A DNA stretch of 58,196 nt from Cupriavidus phytohabitans (GTDB taxonomy: Bacteria; Pseudomonadota; Gammaproteobacteria; Burkholderiales; Burkholderiaceae). A model generated the notes under the pieces. It was not told the DNA's origin, ran no database searches, and worked only from the letters and a program-made list of their open reading frames with translations. The number at the start of each line of letters is the position of its first letter. The stretch's first letter is position 1. The translations under genes were made by a program, and so were the position numbers. Shown one piece after another: positions 34,601 to 43,223 of this stretch. The stretch is taken from positions 1 to 58,196 of the forward strand of contig NZ_AUFE01000044.1 in assembly GCF_000426345.1 (NCBI RefSeq), in the 5' to 3' direction.

Positions 34601-35077
34601 ATCGCGCTGATGCGCCGCGGCTTTGACGGCCTCGAAGCCTCCGGCGCGGTATTGGGACGACCTTCACTCCTGGGATTGCTGGCGGATGCTTATCGGCAGG
34701 CTGAAGATGGCGACTTAGCGCTTCGCGTGCTGGGCGAAGCGCTGGCCATGGTGGCCAATACTGGCGAGCGCTTTGATGATCCTGCGTTGATCCGGCTCAA
34801 AGGCGAGGTGCTGCTGCAGATGGCGGGTGAGGAGGGTTCGTCTGCAATCGTCCATGAAGCCGAGGCATGTTTTGGCAAGGCGATGGAGTTGGCCCGCGAC
34901 GAGGGTGCCAACGCCATCGAGTTTCGATGCGCGGTGAGCCTGGCCGACCTGTGGCATCGCCAAGGTAAGGATGATGCGGCGCGGCGATTGCTGGCGCGCG
35001 TGCAGGGTCTTTGCACGGAAGACATGAATTCCGTGGACTGGAATCAGGCCAGACAGTTGCAGGAAGAACTGTCCTGA
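31664..35077 (+). CDS. Class III nucleotide cyclase fused to AAA ATPase and TPR domains
   Basis: A 1137-aa multidomain signalling protein. Residues 1-50 form two zinc ribbons (CTKC/CEAC and CPRC/CGLC). Residues 94-270 are a class III adenylate/guanylate cyclase domain with metal-binding Asp102 (FADIAGST) and Asp146 (FLGDGI); the transition-state Asn is His in GHTIHIASRM, as in many ATPase-fused cyclases. A STAND/AAA ATPase follows with Walker A GEAGVGKS (about 323-330) and Walker B LMVLFDDLQWLD (about 447-458). The rest is TPR-like helical repeats. It would make a cyclic nucleotide in response to a ligand sensed by the repeats. There is no membrane segment. It is convergent with the dehydrogenase gene. 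Confidence 0.87.
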   Translation: MRCTKCGFDNPAGGRFCEACGQSLARLCPRCGHESGADARFCGLCGVSLPDSPAGQCPPVSAAPVFYTPPHLAERILAEQAAMEARGQADGERKTITALFADIAGSTALIQNLDPEEARELIDPVVALMMEAVHHYEGYVAKFLGDGILALFGAPIAHEDHPLRALYAALRMQQAMHRHNDRAHRETGLPLLIRVGVHTGEVVVRSIRKDDLRTDYDPVGHTIHIASRMEGVATPSSILVSEATHRLTEGYFEFRSLGTISVKGIQQPLAVYEVVGAGALRTRLQVAVHRGLARFFGRQAELQRLQEALDSARQGHGRVVGVAGEAGVGKSRLFHEFKARAQQGCKVLETFSVSHGKAFPYLPLIDLLKAYFDIAAQDDDQQIRDKVNGRLLAIDCAPEELLPYLLYLLGTRERGSALPMMEASIRRQRTFDAIVRLLMCESEIQPLMVLFDDLQWLDSETEAFLNVLADHVPSASILLLVNYRPEYAQVAGIPCHLNLHLEPLGQVDAQGFLTALMGDHPSLESLKREIQAKTEGNPFFMEEVVTTLAEEDVLRGERGNFRLEQCIVSLHMPTTVQGVLASRIDRLPPVQKELLQTLAIIGKEFTLSLVRQVTALPDQALHAMLGELQMGDFIYERPAFPELEYAFKHALTQEVAASSLLSDRRSALHERTAQAMEMLFPSSLTDYCSELAHHYSKSGNTRKAIEYLGLAGQRAAQHSAQREAIRHFNDALELLRSLPDSPDRARDELNLLLNLGIAYITARGHGAPEVETIYTRALALCEQGAATPQRFSAQLGLWSFYLLRGQLLTAQALAEGLHCLAEDSGDPEQAAEAQRMLGVTRFRRGEIVMARTHLEQALALHRPAQHAYAHLLRYARNPAVHMRSSLSWVLWYLGLSAQACARSEEAIALARQATDPFGLTLSLTFAAELHQRRRDTQRVLECAEAAIALSEEHGFQLYLSWGTILRGWALAAKGSPEDSIALMRRGFDGLEASGAVLGRPSLLGLLADAYRQAEDGDLALRVLGEALAMVANTGERFDDPALIRLKGEVLLQMAGEEGSSAIVHEAEACFGKAMELARDEGANAIEFRCAVSLADLWHRQGKDDAARRLLARVQGLCTEDMNSVDWNQARQLQEELS

Positions 35078-35106
35078 GGCCTACGCCAGCCCCCTGAGCC
35101 AGACAG

Positions 35107-36216
35107 CTACGCTTGCCCGCCGAAACTGATCCGTTCCACTGCGTGGGCAATGGCTTCGCCCATTTCCGTGGTCGAGGCATTGCCGCCCAGATCGGCTGTG
35201 CGCGGACCGTGGATCAAAACATGCTCGATCGCGGCAAGAATCGCGTCGTGCGCTTTCCTTCCGGCGTCGTTATCGGTGTCGAGGAAATCGAGCATCATGG
35301 CGCCTGACCAGATCATGCCGATGGGGTTGGCAATGTTCTTGCCGTAAATGTCGGGCGCGGAGCCATGCACCGGCTCGAACAGCGAAGGGAATGTGCGCTG
35401 CGGATTCAGGTTGGCCGAAGGCGCCAGCCCCAGCGTACCGGTGCAGGCGGGGCCGAGGTCCGACAGGATGTCGCCAAACAGATTGGACGCCACCACCACG
35501 TCGAAGCGCTGCGGCTGCAGCACGAAGCGGGCGCACAGAATGTCGATGTGCTGCTTTTCCCAGCTGACATCCGGATAGTCCTCCGCGATAGCGGAGGCCC
35601 GGCGGTCCCACCACGGCATGCTGATGGCAATGCCGTTGCTCTTGGTGGCAACCGTAACATGCCTGCGTTGCCGCTGCTGCGCCAGATCGAATGCGAATCG
35701 GAGTGCGCGATCCGTGCCGTGCCGCGAGAACACGGCTTGCTGCATGACGACTTCGCGTTCCGTGCCTTCGTACATCACACCACCGACCGAAGAATACTCG
35801 CCCTCGGTATTCTCGCGCACGATGATCGTGTCGATATCCCCCGGTTTCTTGCCCGCCAGTGGGCAAGGCACGCCTTCGAACAGGCGGGCGGGGCGCAGAT
35901 TGATGTACTGGTCAAACTCCCGACGGAACTTCAGCAGCGAGCCCCACAGCGAGATATGGTCCGGCACGATATCGGGCCAGCCCACGGCACCGAAGTAGAT
36001 GGCATCCATGCCGGCAAGCTGCGCCTTCCAGTCGTCCGGCATCATCTTTCCGGTGGCTGCGTAGTAATCGCAACTTGCCCACTCGATATGGGTGAAGTTC
36101 AGGCCGATACCAAAGCGGCTCGCGGCGGCGCCGAGCACGCGCAAGCCTTCCGGCATGACCTCCTTGCCGATGCCATCTCCGGGGATCACCGCGATGTTGA
36201 AAGTCCGGGTCGTCAT
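35107..36216 (-). CDS. Tartrate/D-malate dehydrogenase, decarboxylating
   Basis: A 369-aa beta-decarboxylating dehydrogenase of the isopropylmalate/isocitrate family. The N-terminus IAVIPGDGIGKEVMPEG, the substrate loop FRREFDQYINLRP, the tartrate-type IVRENTEGEYSSVGG, catalytic Lys in ATKSNGI, metal Asp in FGDILSD, and the NAD site HGSAPDIYGKNIANP are all visible. The pattern fits tartrate dehydrogenase/D-malate dehydrogenase better than leucine synthesis: it stands alone without leuCD. Product would be pyruvate or glycerate plus CO2. The ATG at 36216 follows AGGAAA; the longer frame to 36306 is rejected. Confidence 0.86.
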   Translation of the reverse strand: MTTRTFNIAVIPGDGIGKEVMPEGLRVLGAAASRFGIGLNFTHIEWASCDYYAATGKMMPDDWKAQLAGMDAIYFGAVGWPDIVPDHISLWGSLLKFRREFDQYINLRPARLFEGVPCPLAGKKPGDIDTIIVRENTEGEYSSVGGVMYEGTEREVVMQQAVFSRHGTDRALRFAFDLAQQRQRRHVTVATKSNGIAISMPWWDRRASAIAEDYPDVSWEKQHIDILCARFVLQPQRFDVVVASNLFGDILSDLGPACTGTLGLAPSANLNPQRTFPSLFEPVHGSAPDIYGKNIANPIGMIWSGAMMLDFLDTDNDAGRKAHDAILAAIEHVLIHGPRTADLGGNASTTEMGEAIAHAVERISFGGQA

Positions 36217-36358
36217 GACGATTTCCTGTGAAATAAGAGACTGCGCCATGGCCCTGCCAAGGCCGCGCCAATGACCGCTATTGTAGAAGCGGTGTTTCAG
36301 CGGCACATTGCGTATTCCTGCCGCGCGACAGAAGGAAATCCTTTATTCGTCGTCGTGT

Positions 36359-36394
36359 CCGGCATGCTGTGCGTGGGCAAGGCTTGCATGCCGG
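36359..36394. repeat. Inverted repeat between receptor and dehydrogenase genes
   Basis: CCGGCATGC pairs with GCATGCCGG across an 18-base loop. It lies just after the TonB receptor stop (minus strand) but lacks a T-run, so it may be a weak hairpin terminator or an mRNA-stabilising stem. Confidence 0.4.
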
Positions 36395-36431
36395 CCAGCG
36401 TGCGCTTCCCTGTGGGGCCGCATCCGCGGAT

Positions 36432-38555
36432 TCAGAACTGGTATCGCAGTCCGGCGACAAATTGCCGTCCCAGCCCCGGCGCGACGGCGAGGTTGCCCCA
36501 CGACGCGGGATAGTAGGCCTTGTCGAACACGTTATGAACGTCCAGGAAGACGCGCGTGCGGCGATCGACCTGCCAGTAAGTGACTAGCTTCACGGTGGCG
36601 TAGGCGGGCAGTGAATAGGTGTCAGTGGCATTGCCGGAGCGCGATCCCACATAGACGAGACCTGTGCCGATGCCGTACCGCCCGCCGAACACGGGCATGG
36701 CGTCTTCACGAATCGCGAGCAGGCTCGCGCTGACCTTGGGAATATTGGTCAGGCGGGTGCCGGGCGCGATGGCGTTGTCCTCAGTGACTTTTGCGTTCAT
36801 CAGGGTAAAACTGCTGCTGATGCGCCAGTGCTGGTCCAGCTGGCCGAAGGCGTCGATCTCGAGCCCGCGGCTTGTGGCTTCGCCGGCGGCGATGTTGAAG
36901 TTAGGGTTGGTCGGGCTGCGCGTCAGGACGTTGTTCTTGCGAATATCGAAGACCGCGAGTGTTGCACCGAGGCGAGCGTCCTCGGACTGCCATTTCAGCC
37001 CGGCCTCGATCGCGCGCGCATGCTGGGGGTCGAACGCATTGCCTGCCTCGTCCACGCCGCTGTTGGGGCGGAATGACTTGCCAAGTGACAGGTATGCCGA
37101 GAGTTGGGCCGTGGGCAGCCACGTCAGGCCGATCCTGGGCGACACGGCAGTCTGGCTCTGGCGTGTCGATGTGGCGGTAAGCAGGTTATCGACCGATTGG
37201 TGGTAGTTGTCGAACCGGACGCCCGCCATCAGCTTCCATTGGTCATTCAGCGAAACTTCGTCCTGAAGGTAGGCGCCAAGGTTTCGCTGGTTTTCGCGTG
37301 TCGAGATGCTTGGCGATACCGGCGGTTTGGCTTGTCCGTATACCGGCTCGTAGATATCGATCGCATACGGGTTTGCCGCCAGGCTCGAATAGAAAATGTC
37401 CATCCCCATGTACAGACGCGAAGCCTCGACACCAACAAGCATCCGGTGAGCCAGTCCACCCGTATGGAAGTTGCCTTCCACCTCGGAGTGGGCCGACGTG
37501 TCGCGTGACGGTAGCGTTCGCCAGCTGTTGCGTCGTGTGAGCGTGCGACCGTCCGCCAGCACGCTGCCGAACTCCGCCGCATAGCCTTCGAAGCCCGATT
37601 CCTTGTAACTGACGCCCAGCCTGGCCCGCCAGCCAGGGGCGACTTCGCGGTCCAGCGTCAACTGATGCGTGTTGCTGGAAAGATGAAGGTTAGGGTCGTT
37701 CGGCTCCTGAAGGTAGCGGTCGCGGGGAAGGGTCAGCTCTCCGTTCACATTGACGAGGCCACGGTCCAGAGGCGTGCGCACGCGCATGAATTCCCCCTCG
37801 TACTGCACCAGGGTGCGCTCGTCGGGCGCCCAGGCGAGTGCGGGGGCAACCAGATACTTGTTGCTGTCGATCAGCGAGCTTCGGCTGGCACTATCCTCCG
37901 CCATGACATTGAGACGATAGGCCAACTGGTCGTTGATGGGGCCGGTGGTGTCCACCGTGGCACGCGCGAAGCCAAGCGTACCGGCACTGAGTTCCGCTGA
38001 AGTTGCCCGTGTGAAGCGAGGCTTCTTTGTGACGATGTTGATGGTGCCGCCCGGTTCGCTACTGCCGTACAACGCCGCGGCAGGGCCTTTCAGGAATTCA
38101 AAGCGCTCGACCGTCGCGGCATCGCGCATCGGATTGTAGCCGCGCGATCCGGGAAAGCCGTTAACCAGGTATCCCATGTCCGTGCTGCTGAAGCCACGGA
38201 TGGCATAGTTGTCCCAGGTTCCCCCGAAGTCATTGAGGCGTGCCACCCCGCTGACATAGTCCACCGTGTCGGCAAGGCGCGTCGCGCCCAGGTCGTCGAT
38301 CAGTGCCGACGTGACCACGCGCACTGACTGCGGCACTTCCCGCAGCGGCGTCTCGGTCCGGGTTGCACCGCTGGCCTCGGCAGCAACGTATCCGCCTGTG
38401 CCGCCATTCGCGCTGACGCGGACTTCTGGAAGTTGGGCCGAGGCTGCCACGTCCTGCGCCTGGGCAAGCGCTGCATTGGACAGAGGAAACAGGATCAGGC
38501 TGGCGCGACAGGCATGGCTGGCGATGCGCCTGGCGTGAGAGGGAAATGCTGGCAT
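36432..38555 (-). CDS. TonB-dependent siderophore receptor
   Basis: An outer-membrane receptor of about 707 aa. A signal peptide ends ALAQA, followed by the plug domain (REVPQSVRVV, DYVSGVARLNDFGG, the IRGFSS stretch, KGPAAALYGSSEPGGTINIVTKKP) and a 22-strand barrel ending YQF. The plug motifs are those of ferri-siderophore receptors (FoxA/FhuE-like). It needs TonB-ExbBD energy encoded elsewhere. The start is uncertain: ATG at 38555 gives a normal signal peptide but has no clear ribosome site; an in-frame TTG exists at 38597. A Fur-box-like dyad (38597-38615) overlaps the presumed leader, so iron repression is likely. Confidence 0.88.
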   Translation of the reverse strand: MPAFPSHARRIASHACRASLILFPLSNAALAQAQDVAASAQLPEVRVSANGGTGGYVAAEASGATRTETPLREVPQSVRVVTSALIDDLGATRLADTVDYVSGVARLNDFGGTWDNYAIRGFSSTDMGYLVNGFPGSRGYNPMRDAATVERFEFLKGPAAALYGSSEPGGTINIVTKKPRFTRATSAELSAGTLGFARATVDTTGPINDQLAYRLNVMAEDSASRSSLIDSNKYLVAPALAWAPDERTLVQYEGEFMRVRTPLDRGLVNVNGELTLPRDRYLQEPNDPNLHLSSNTHQLTLDREVAPGWRARLGVSYKESGFEGYAAEFGSVLADGRTLTRRNSWRTLPSRDTSAHSEVEGNFHTGGLAHRMLVGVEASRLYMGMDIFYSSLAANPYAIDIYEPVYGQAKPPVSPSISTRENQRNLGAYLQDEVSLNDQWKLMAGVRFDNYHQSVDNLLTATSTRQSQTAVSPRIGLTWLPTAQLSAYLSLGKSFRPNSGVDEAGNAFDPQHARAIEAGLKWQSEDARLGATLAVFDIRKNNVLTRSPTNPNFNIAAGEATSRGLEIDAFGQLDQHWRISSSFTLMNAKVTEDNAIAPGTRLTNIPKVSASLLAIREDAMPVFGGRYGIGTGLVYVGSRSGNATDTYSLPAYATVKLVTYWQVDRRTRVFLDVHNVFDKAYYPASWGNLAVAPGLGRQFVAGLRYQF

Positions 38556-38596
38556 GAGCGAGACAAAGGCAAGAGGCGCCACAATGTAGCGGCGCA

Positions 38597-38615
38597 AATG
38601 AGAGGAATTCTCATT
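38597..38615. promoter_or_regulatory. Fur-box-like dyad
   Basis: AATGAG and CTCATT flank a 7-base AT-rich centre (AGGAATT), in total a 19-bp inverted repeat close to the AATGAGAAT-type half-sites of beta/gamma-proteobacterial Fur boxes. It lies 41-60 bases upstream of the TonB receptor start. Confidence 0.6.
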
Positions 38616-38978
38616 AACCTATTTTTTGCGTGGGAATTGTCAGGCACGGATGGTTGCGTGCTAGCGCGGGCAAGGCCATACAGCACGGCCCACCTGGCGG
38701 GCGCTGCGTCGACACGAGCGTGGCACGGGAGCCCAACAATCTGCTCGCGCGGTGGAGCAGAACTCAATTCACTGCGGTACGCCCCCCCGCGATCGCCACA
38801 ATCGTTGGTGCTACTGCTCTTAACCTAGGAACGATGCAGCACTGCCTGGCTGCTGCCCTCCCTCTCTGTTCCGCACCCCTCTCAGGATCGCGCCAATGGC
38901 CTTTCGCAGTCACGAAGTCTTGCCTCTGCATCCCTTTTCTACGGGGACCAGACATGTCGCTACAGCGGGGACCCGCCC
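38616..38978. other. Gap between divergent receptor and M20 hydrolase genes
   Basis: Contains only the divergent promoter region and no credible gene. Confidence 0.5.
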
Positions 38979-40160
38979 GTGACCTGGCAACGCATCGCCG
39001 AACCGGTAGCCGATCTGCTGCCGGACCTCGTGGCGCTGCGCCGCGACCTGCACGCCAATCCGGAGCTGGCTTACGAGGAGCACCGTACGGCCGGCATCGT
39101 GGCGCAGTCTCTGCGCCTGCTGGGTCTCGCGGTGCACGAGGGCATTGGCGGCACCGGTGTGGTGGGCACGCTGCGCGCCGGTCGTGGCACACGCAGCGTG
39201 GGCTTGCGCGCGGATATGGATGCCCTGCCGATGGTGGGACTGGGCCGCGTAGCCCATGCCAGCCGCACGCCCGGCAAGCATCACGGCTGCGGGCATGATG
39301 GCCATACCAGCATGCTGGTGGGTGCGGCTCGCCAACTCGCGCGCAGCGGCATCGATGGCACGGTTCACTTTATCTTCCAGCCTGCCGAAGAGGGCAAGGG
39401 CGGTGCCCGCCGCATGATCGATGACGGCCTGTTCGAGCGCTTTCCTTGTGACAGCGTCTATGCCTTGCACAACTGGCCGGACTTGCCGCTGGGCCATGCG
39501 CAGACGCTGCCCGGCGCGATCATGGCGGCAGCAGATCGGTTCGATATCGTGCTGCGCGGGCGCGGAGGACATGCCGCGCAGCCGCACCATACCGCAGACG
39601 CCATCCTTGCTGCCAGCCACCTCGTGTCGCAACTGCACACCATCGTCGCGCGCCGCATCGATCCGGCTGAGTCCGCCGTGCTGTCAGTCACGCGGATCGA
39701 AGGTGGCCATAGCCACAACGTGTTACCGGCCGAGGTGCGGATCACCGGCACGGTGCGCAGCTTCAATGCCGCGTCGCAGGACCGGATCGAGACGGCCCTG
39801 CGTGCGATGGCCCAAGGCGTCGCGATGGCGAGCGGCGCCGAGGTTGAAGTGGACTACGACCGCTATTACCCGGCCACGGTAAACAGCCCTGGCGAAGCAT
39901 CGCTGGCGCTGGATGCGGCACGTGCCGTCGGCTTGCAGGCACAGATGGCGCCGCGCGCCGCATTTACCTCGGAGGACTTCGCCTTCATGCTGCAGCGCAA
40001 GCCCGGCGCCTATCTCTGGCTGGGTCAGGGTCGCGCCGAACCGGGTCCGGATGGCGAGCGGCCCCTGCACCATCCTTGCTATGACTTCAACGACGACGCG
40101 CTGGCACTCGGGGTGCGCTGGTTCTGCGAAGTCGCCCGGCGCGCGCTGGTTGCCGCGTAA
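38979..40160 (+). CDS. M20-family amidohydrolase (hippurate hydrolase/IAA-amino acid hydrolase type)
   Basis: A 393-aa zinc amidohydrolase. Metal-site motifs are GKHHGCGHDGHTSML and FQPAEEG, with DMDALP earlier and the dimerisation-domain GRGGHAAQPHHT; the C-terminus has SEDFAFM. These enzymes cleave N-acyl amino acids into an acid and an amino acid. The GTG start follows GCGGGGA. It is 30 bases ahead of a cupin gene and faces a flavin dehydrogenase operon, which suggests release of an amino acid that the dehydrogenase then oxidises. Confidence 0.87.
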   Translation: MTWQRIAEPVADLLPDLVALRRDLHANPELAYEEHRTAGIVAQSLRLLGLAVHEGIGGTGVVGTLRAGRGTRSVGLRADMDALPMVGLGRVAHASRTPGKHHGCGHDGHTSMLVGAARQLARSGIDGTVHFIFQPAEEGKGGARRMIDDGLFERFPCDSVYALHNWPDLPLGHAQTLPGAIMAAADRFDIVLRGRGGHAAQPHHTADAILAASHLVSQLHTIVARRIDPAESAVLSVTRIEGGHSHNVLPAEVRITGTVRSFNAASQDRIETALRAMAQGVAMASGAEVEVDYDRYYPATVNSPGEASLALDAARAVGLQAQMAPRAAFTSEDFAFMLQRKPGAYLWLGQGRAEPGPDGERPLHHPCYDFNDDALALGVRWFCEVARRALVAA

Positions 40161-40190
40161 CGTTTTCCCCTGACCTAACCTGGAGTACTC

Positions 40191-40544
40191 ATGCCTATCA
40201 CCATCATCCGCCAATCGGCCACCGTCGATGGTTTCGCACAGCAGGGCACGCCTGCACGCCCGCTCACCCAGCCGCCGGCCCAGCTCAGCGGCATCGACGT
40301 CGATCTGGACGGCGCCGGCGATAACCAAGCCGGACTCTGGGAATGCACGCCGGGGCGGTTCGAGCGCCAGATCGCCAATGCCGAGGTCATGCACATCCTC
40401 GCTGGCGCCTGTACGTTCACGCCCACGCATGGGCAGCCGCAGCAGGTCCGTGCAGGCGATACGCTCTTCTTTTCCGCTAACACGACCGGCGAGTGGCACG
40501 TGACAGAAACGCTGCGCAAGGTATTCGTGGTGCTGTCGGACTGA
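40191..40544 (+). CDS. Single-domain cupin_3 protein
   Basis: A 117-aa cupin of the DUF861 type with GLWECTPGRFERQ, EVMHILAGACTF and GDTLFFSANTTGEWHV. It resembles the C-terminal cupin of the bicupins at 28400 and 53252. Small cupins of this kind are frequent next to DAO-type oxidases and aldehyde dehydrogenases in amine catabolism. The precise activity is unknown. It follows the M20 gene by 30 bases and ends convergent with the flavin oxidase operon 115 bases away. Confidence 0.82.
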   Translation: MPITIIRQSATVDGFAQQGTPARPLTQPPAQLSGIDVDLDGAGDNQAGLWECTPGRFERQIANAEVMHILAGACTFTPTHGQPQQVRAGDTLFFSANTTGEWHVTETLRKVFVVLSD

Positions 40545-40659
40545 GGCCTGATGAAGTTTCAGGCGGAAGCGAAATATTGCCGGTTCCGCCTATCGTCCTC
40601 GCAGCAAACCGCGTCGCCCGTTGCGACGAGCAATGCAGCCGATTGCGATGCATACTGTG

Positions 40660-41826
40660 TCAGCTGGTTTCCTGAAGCGCCCGCGCGCCGGCAAAGCGTC
40701 CGATGGCATACGGCTCGAGCGGAATGGAGGTACGGCCGGTGGTGATCAGCTCGGCCATGGTCTCGCCCACGCCCGGGCTGATCGCGAAGCCTTCGCCGTT
40801 GAAGCCGAAGGCGTAATGCAGCCCGGGCACCCTGGTGCTCGGGCCGATCACCGGCTGCAAGTCGGCGGTATAACCTTCGATCCCGCTCCACACCCGAATC
40901 AGTTGCACATGCTCGAAGGCCGGCACGAAGCGGCGCAGCTCGCGTAGTTGGCGCAGAACGTTGTCGGGCTTGACGTAGGCACGGATGGGGTCGATCAGCG
41001 CGGGTCCCTTGAGGCCGCCGCCGAAGACGATGTTGCCGCGCGCGACCTGGCGAAAGTACAGGCCCTCGAGCTCAATCGGCGACGAGATGCCGATCGAGGG
41101 ACCGATGGCATAGGGCAGCGGCTCGGTGACGCCCATCTGCGGCCCGCGTGCGTCCAGCGGCACGGCTTCGCCAAACTGGCTCGCCATGCGGTTGGACCAT
41201 GCGCCGCAGGCCACCAGCATTTGTGGCGCGCGAAAGCGCCGGCCATCGGCGGTGTGGGCAAGGAAGCCGCCGCCGTCGTGCTCTACCTGCATCACCTCGG
41301 CATGCTCGACAACCTGCGCGCCGGCGCGGCGCGCGGCGCGCGCAAAGGCGGGGCCGGCCAGGCGCGGGTTGGCATGGCCGTCCTGCGGCGAATAGGACCC
41401 GGCCACGATGCCGGGCGCAAAAATGCCCCAGCGCTGGCGCAGCTGTTCGGCGGTGTAGAGCTGCAGGTCCAGCCCGAGCGGCTTCACGTCACGGACATGC
41501 TGTTCGAGCACGGCCGCCTGCTGTTCCGTGTAGCACACGCGCAGGTGACCGTAGGGGACGAACTCGAGGTCCTCGCCCAGCAATTCCTTCACGCGGCCCC
41601 AGACGGCGCGCGCTCGGTTGGCGAGTGGCATCTGGTGCAGCGCGCGGCCCTGGCGGCGAACGTTGCCAAAATTGGTGCCGCTGGCCTGCCGCCCGATCAG
41701 CTCGCGCTCGAGCAGCACGGCCGAGAGACCATGCTGGCGCAGGAACAGAGCGGTAGTGGTGCCCATCAGGCCGCCGCCGAGGATCAGCACGTCGGCGTCA
41801 TGGGTGCGGGTTGCCGTGCTGCTCAT
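40660..41826 (-). CDS. DAO-family flavoprotein, beta-type subunit of a heteromeric dehydrogenase
   Basis: A 388-aa FAD protein of the D-amino-acid/glycine oxidase superfamily, with FAD motif GGGLMG near residue 17, GTNFGNVRRQGR (replacing the SSRNWGW segment of the other two), and the closing GFNGEGFAISPGVG. Its ATG overlaps the stop of the preceding subunit by four bases (ATGA), so the two are translationally coupled. In HCN synthase (HcnC), opine oxidase and D-hydroxyproline dehydrogenase the same role is the substrate-oxidising beta subunit. The substrate here is unknown, but an amino acid or opine-like secondary amine is likely. Confidence 0.86.
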   Translation of the reverse strand: MSSTATRTHDADVLILGGGLMGTTTALFLRQHGLSAVLLERELIGRQASGTNFGNVRRQGRALHQMPLANRARAVWGRVKELLGEDLEFVPYGHLRVCYTEQQAAVLEQHVRDVKPLGLDLQLYTAEQLRQRWGIFAPGIVAGSYSPQDGHANPRLAGPAFARAARRAGAQVVEHAEVMQVEHDGGGFLAHTADGRRFRAPQMLVACGAWSNRMASQFGEAVPLDARGPQMGVTEPLPYAIGPSIGISSPIELEGLYFRQVARGNIVFGGGLKGPALIDPIRAYVKPDNVLRQLRELRRFVPAFEHVQLIRVWSGIEGYTADLQPVIGPSTRVPGLHYAFGFNGEGFAISPGVGETMAELITTGRTSIPLEPYAIGRFAGARALQETS

Positions 41827-43223
41827 GCCTTCACCTCGCGGGTATTCATCATCAGCGGCTTGACCGGTGCCTGCGAGCGCAGGCGGCAGACTTGCTCGAC
41901 CGGGATGCCGCAGGTGTGCGCCACGATCTCGGCCGCGGCATGGCCGCAGAAGCGGCCCTGGCAGCGGCCCATGCCGACGCGGCTGAAGGCCTTGGCGCGG
42001 TTGACTTCCTGGCTGTCGAGCTCGGTCACGCAGCGGCGCAGCTCGCCCGCGGTCACCGCCTCGCAGCGGCACACCACCGCGCTATCGGGCAGGGTGGCGG
42101 CCTGCGCGTGCGGCCACGGGAAGGCGCGGGCCAGGCCCTGGCGGAAGCGGTCCATCTTGTCGAGGGTGCGGCGCAGCGTCGCGGCTTCGCTGCGATAGAG
42201 GTCGCGGCCGCGCGCGTGCCCGAGGTCGGCCAAGGCCGCCAGCGCCGCGAGCCGGCCTGCGGCCTCGGCGCCATCGGCGCCCAGGATGCGTGCGCCATCG
42301 CCGGCCAGGTAGACGCCGCGGGTGCTGCTGCGGCCATCGACGTCGATGCGCGGCAGCCACTGGCGGCTCACGGGTTCGAAGGCGAACTCGCAGCGCGCGA
42401 GGTCGGCCAGCTGCGTCTCGGCGCGCAGGTGCCAGCCCAGCCCCACGGCGTTGCACGCGAAGCGCTGCGTGCCCCCGTGTGCATCGCGCACGGTGACGCC
42501 CTGTACACCCGCTTGCTCGGAGCCATCGATGGCCAGCGGCGTCACGCCCTGCAGCACCGGCACGCCGGCCGACTTGAGCGCGCGGATCAGTCCGAGGCCG
42601 CGTAGCGCGAGCCGCGGTCGCGCCAGCAGCCCGGTGATGGCCGCCCATGACCGGGTGGCCGGCGCGGTGTCGAGCACCGCGACCACATGCGCGCCAGCCT
42701 GCACGTACTGCGAGGCAACCAGGTAGAGCAGCGGCCCGCTGCCGAGGAAGACGACCTGGGAGCCGATGGCGCAGGCCTGGGCCTTGAGCGCGATCTGCGC
42801 GGCGCCCAGGCTGTAGCAACCGGCGCGGTGCCAGCCCGGCACCGGCATGAGCCGGTCGGTGGCGCCCGAGCACACCAGCAGCGCATCGAAGGGCAGCGCC
42901 AGGGGCTGCGCGTCGCGCACCACGTGCAACTCGCCCTCGGTCAGGTTCCATGCCAGCGTGTCGGGGTGGTAGTCGATGCGCCCGCGCAGCGCGTCGAAAT
43001 CGCGGTGCAGTGCCTGGGCCTTGGCCGCCTCGGTGCCATAGAGCTTGGCGTAAGAGCGCTTGAAGCCGTCAGGCTGGCGGCGGTAGATCTGTCCGCCGTC
43101 GCGCCGGCCTTCGTCGACCACGGTGGGGCGCAGGCCCGCCTGCACCAGGGCCTGGGCCGCGCGCACGCCGGCAGGCCCGGTGCCGACCACGACGATGCGC
43201 GGAAAGGATGCGGGCGCGTTCAT
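41823..43223 (-). CDS. FAD/NAD-type alpha subunit with BFD-like [2Fe-2S] domain
   Basis: A 466-aa pyridine-nucleotide-disulfide-type flavoprotein: FAD motif VVGTGPAGVRAAQAL (about 12-26), second nucleotide fold FLGSGPLLYLVA, AGDGARILGADGA near 305, then a C-terminal bacterioferritin-associated-ferredoxin-like domain with CRCE and CQGRFC. This is the alpha subunit architecture of HcnB, opine oxidase and D-hydroxyproline dehydrogenase. It starts within the stop of the small iron-sulfur subunit and ends within the start of the beta subunit, four bases overlapping at each side. Longer in-frame extensions upstream are rejected. Confidence 0.87.
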   Translation of the reverse strand: MNAPASFPRIVVVGTGPAGVRAAQALVQAGLRPTVVDEGRRDGGQIYRRQPDGFKRSYAKLYGTEAAKAQALHRDFDALRGRIDYHPDTLAWNLTEGELHVVRDAQPLALPFDALLVCSGATDRLMPVPGWHRAGCYSLGAAQIALKAQACAIGSQVVFLGSGPLLYLVASQYVQAGAHVVAVLDTAPATRSWAAITGLLARPRLALRGLGLIRALKSAGVPVLQGVTPLAIDGSEQAGVQGVTVRDAHGGTQRFACNAVGLGWHLRAETQLADLARCEFAFEPVSRQWLPRIDVDGRSSTRGVYLAGDGARILGADGAEAAGRLAALAALADLGHARGRDLYRSEAATLRRTLDKMDRFRQGLARAFPWPHAQAATLPDSAVVCRCEAVTAGELRRCVTELDSQEVNRAKAFSRVGMGRCQGRFCGHAAAEIVAHTCGIPVEQVCRLRSQAPVKPLMMNTREVKA

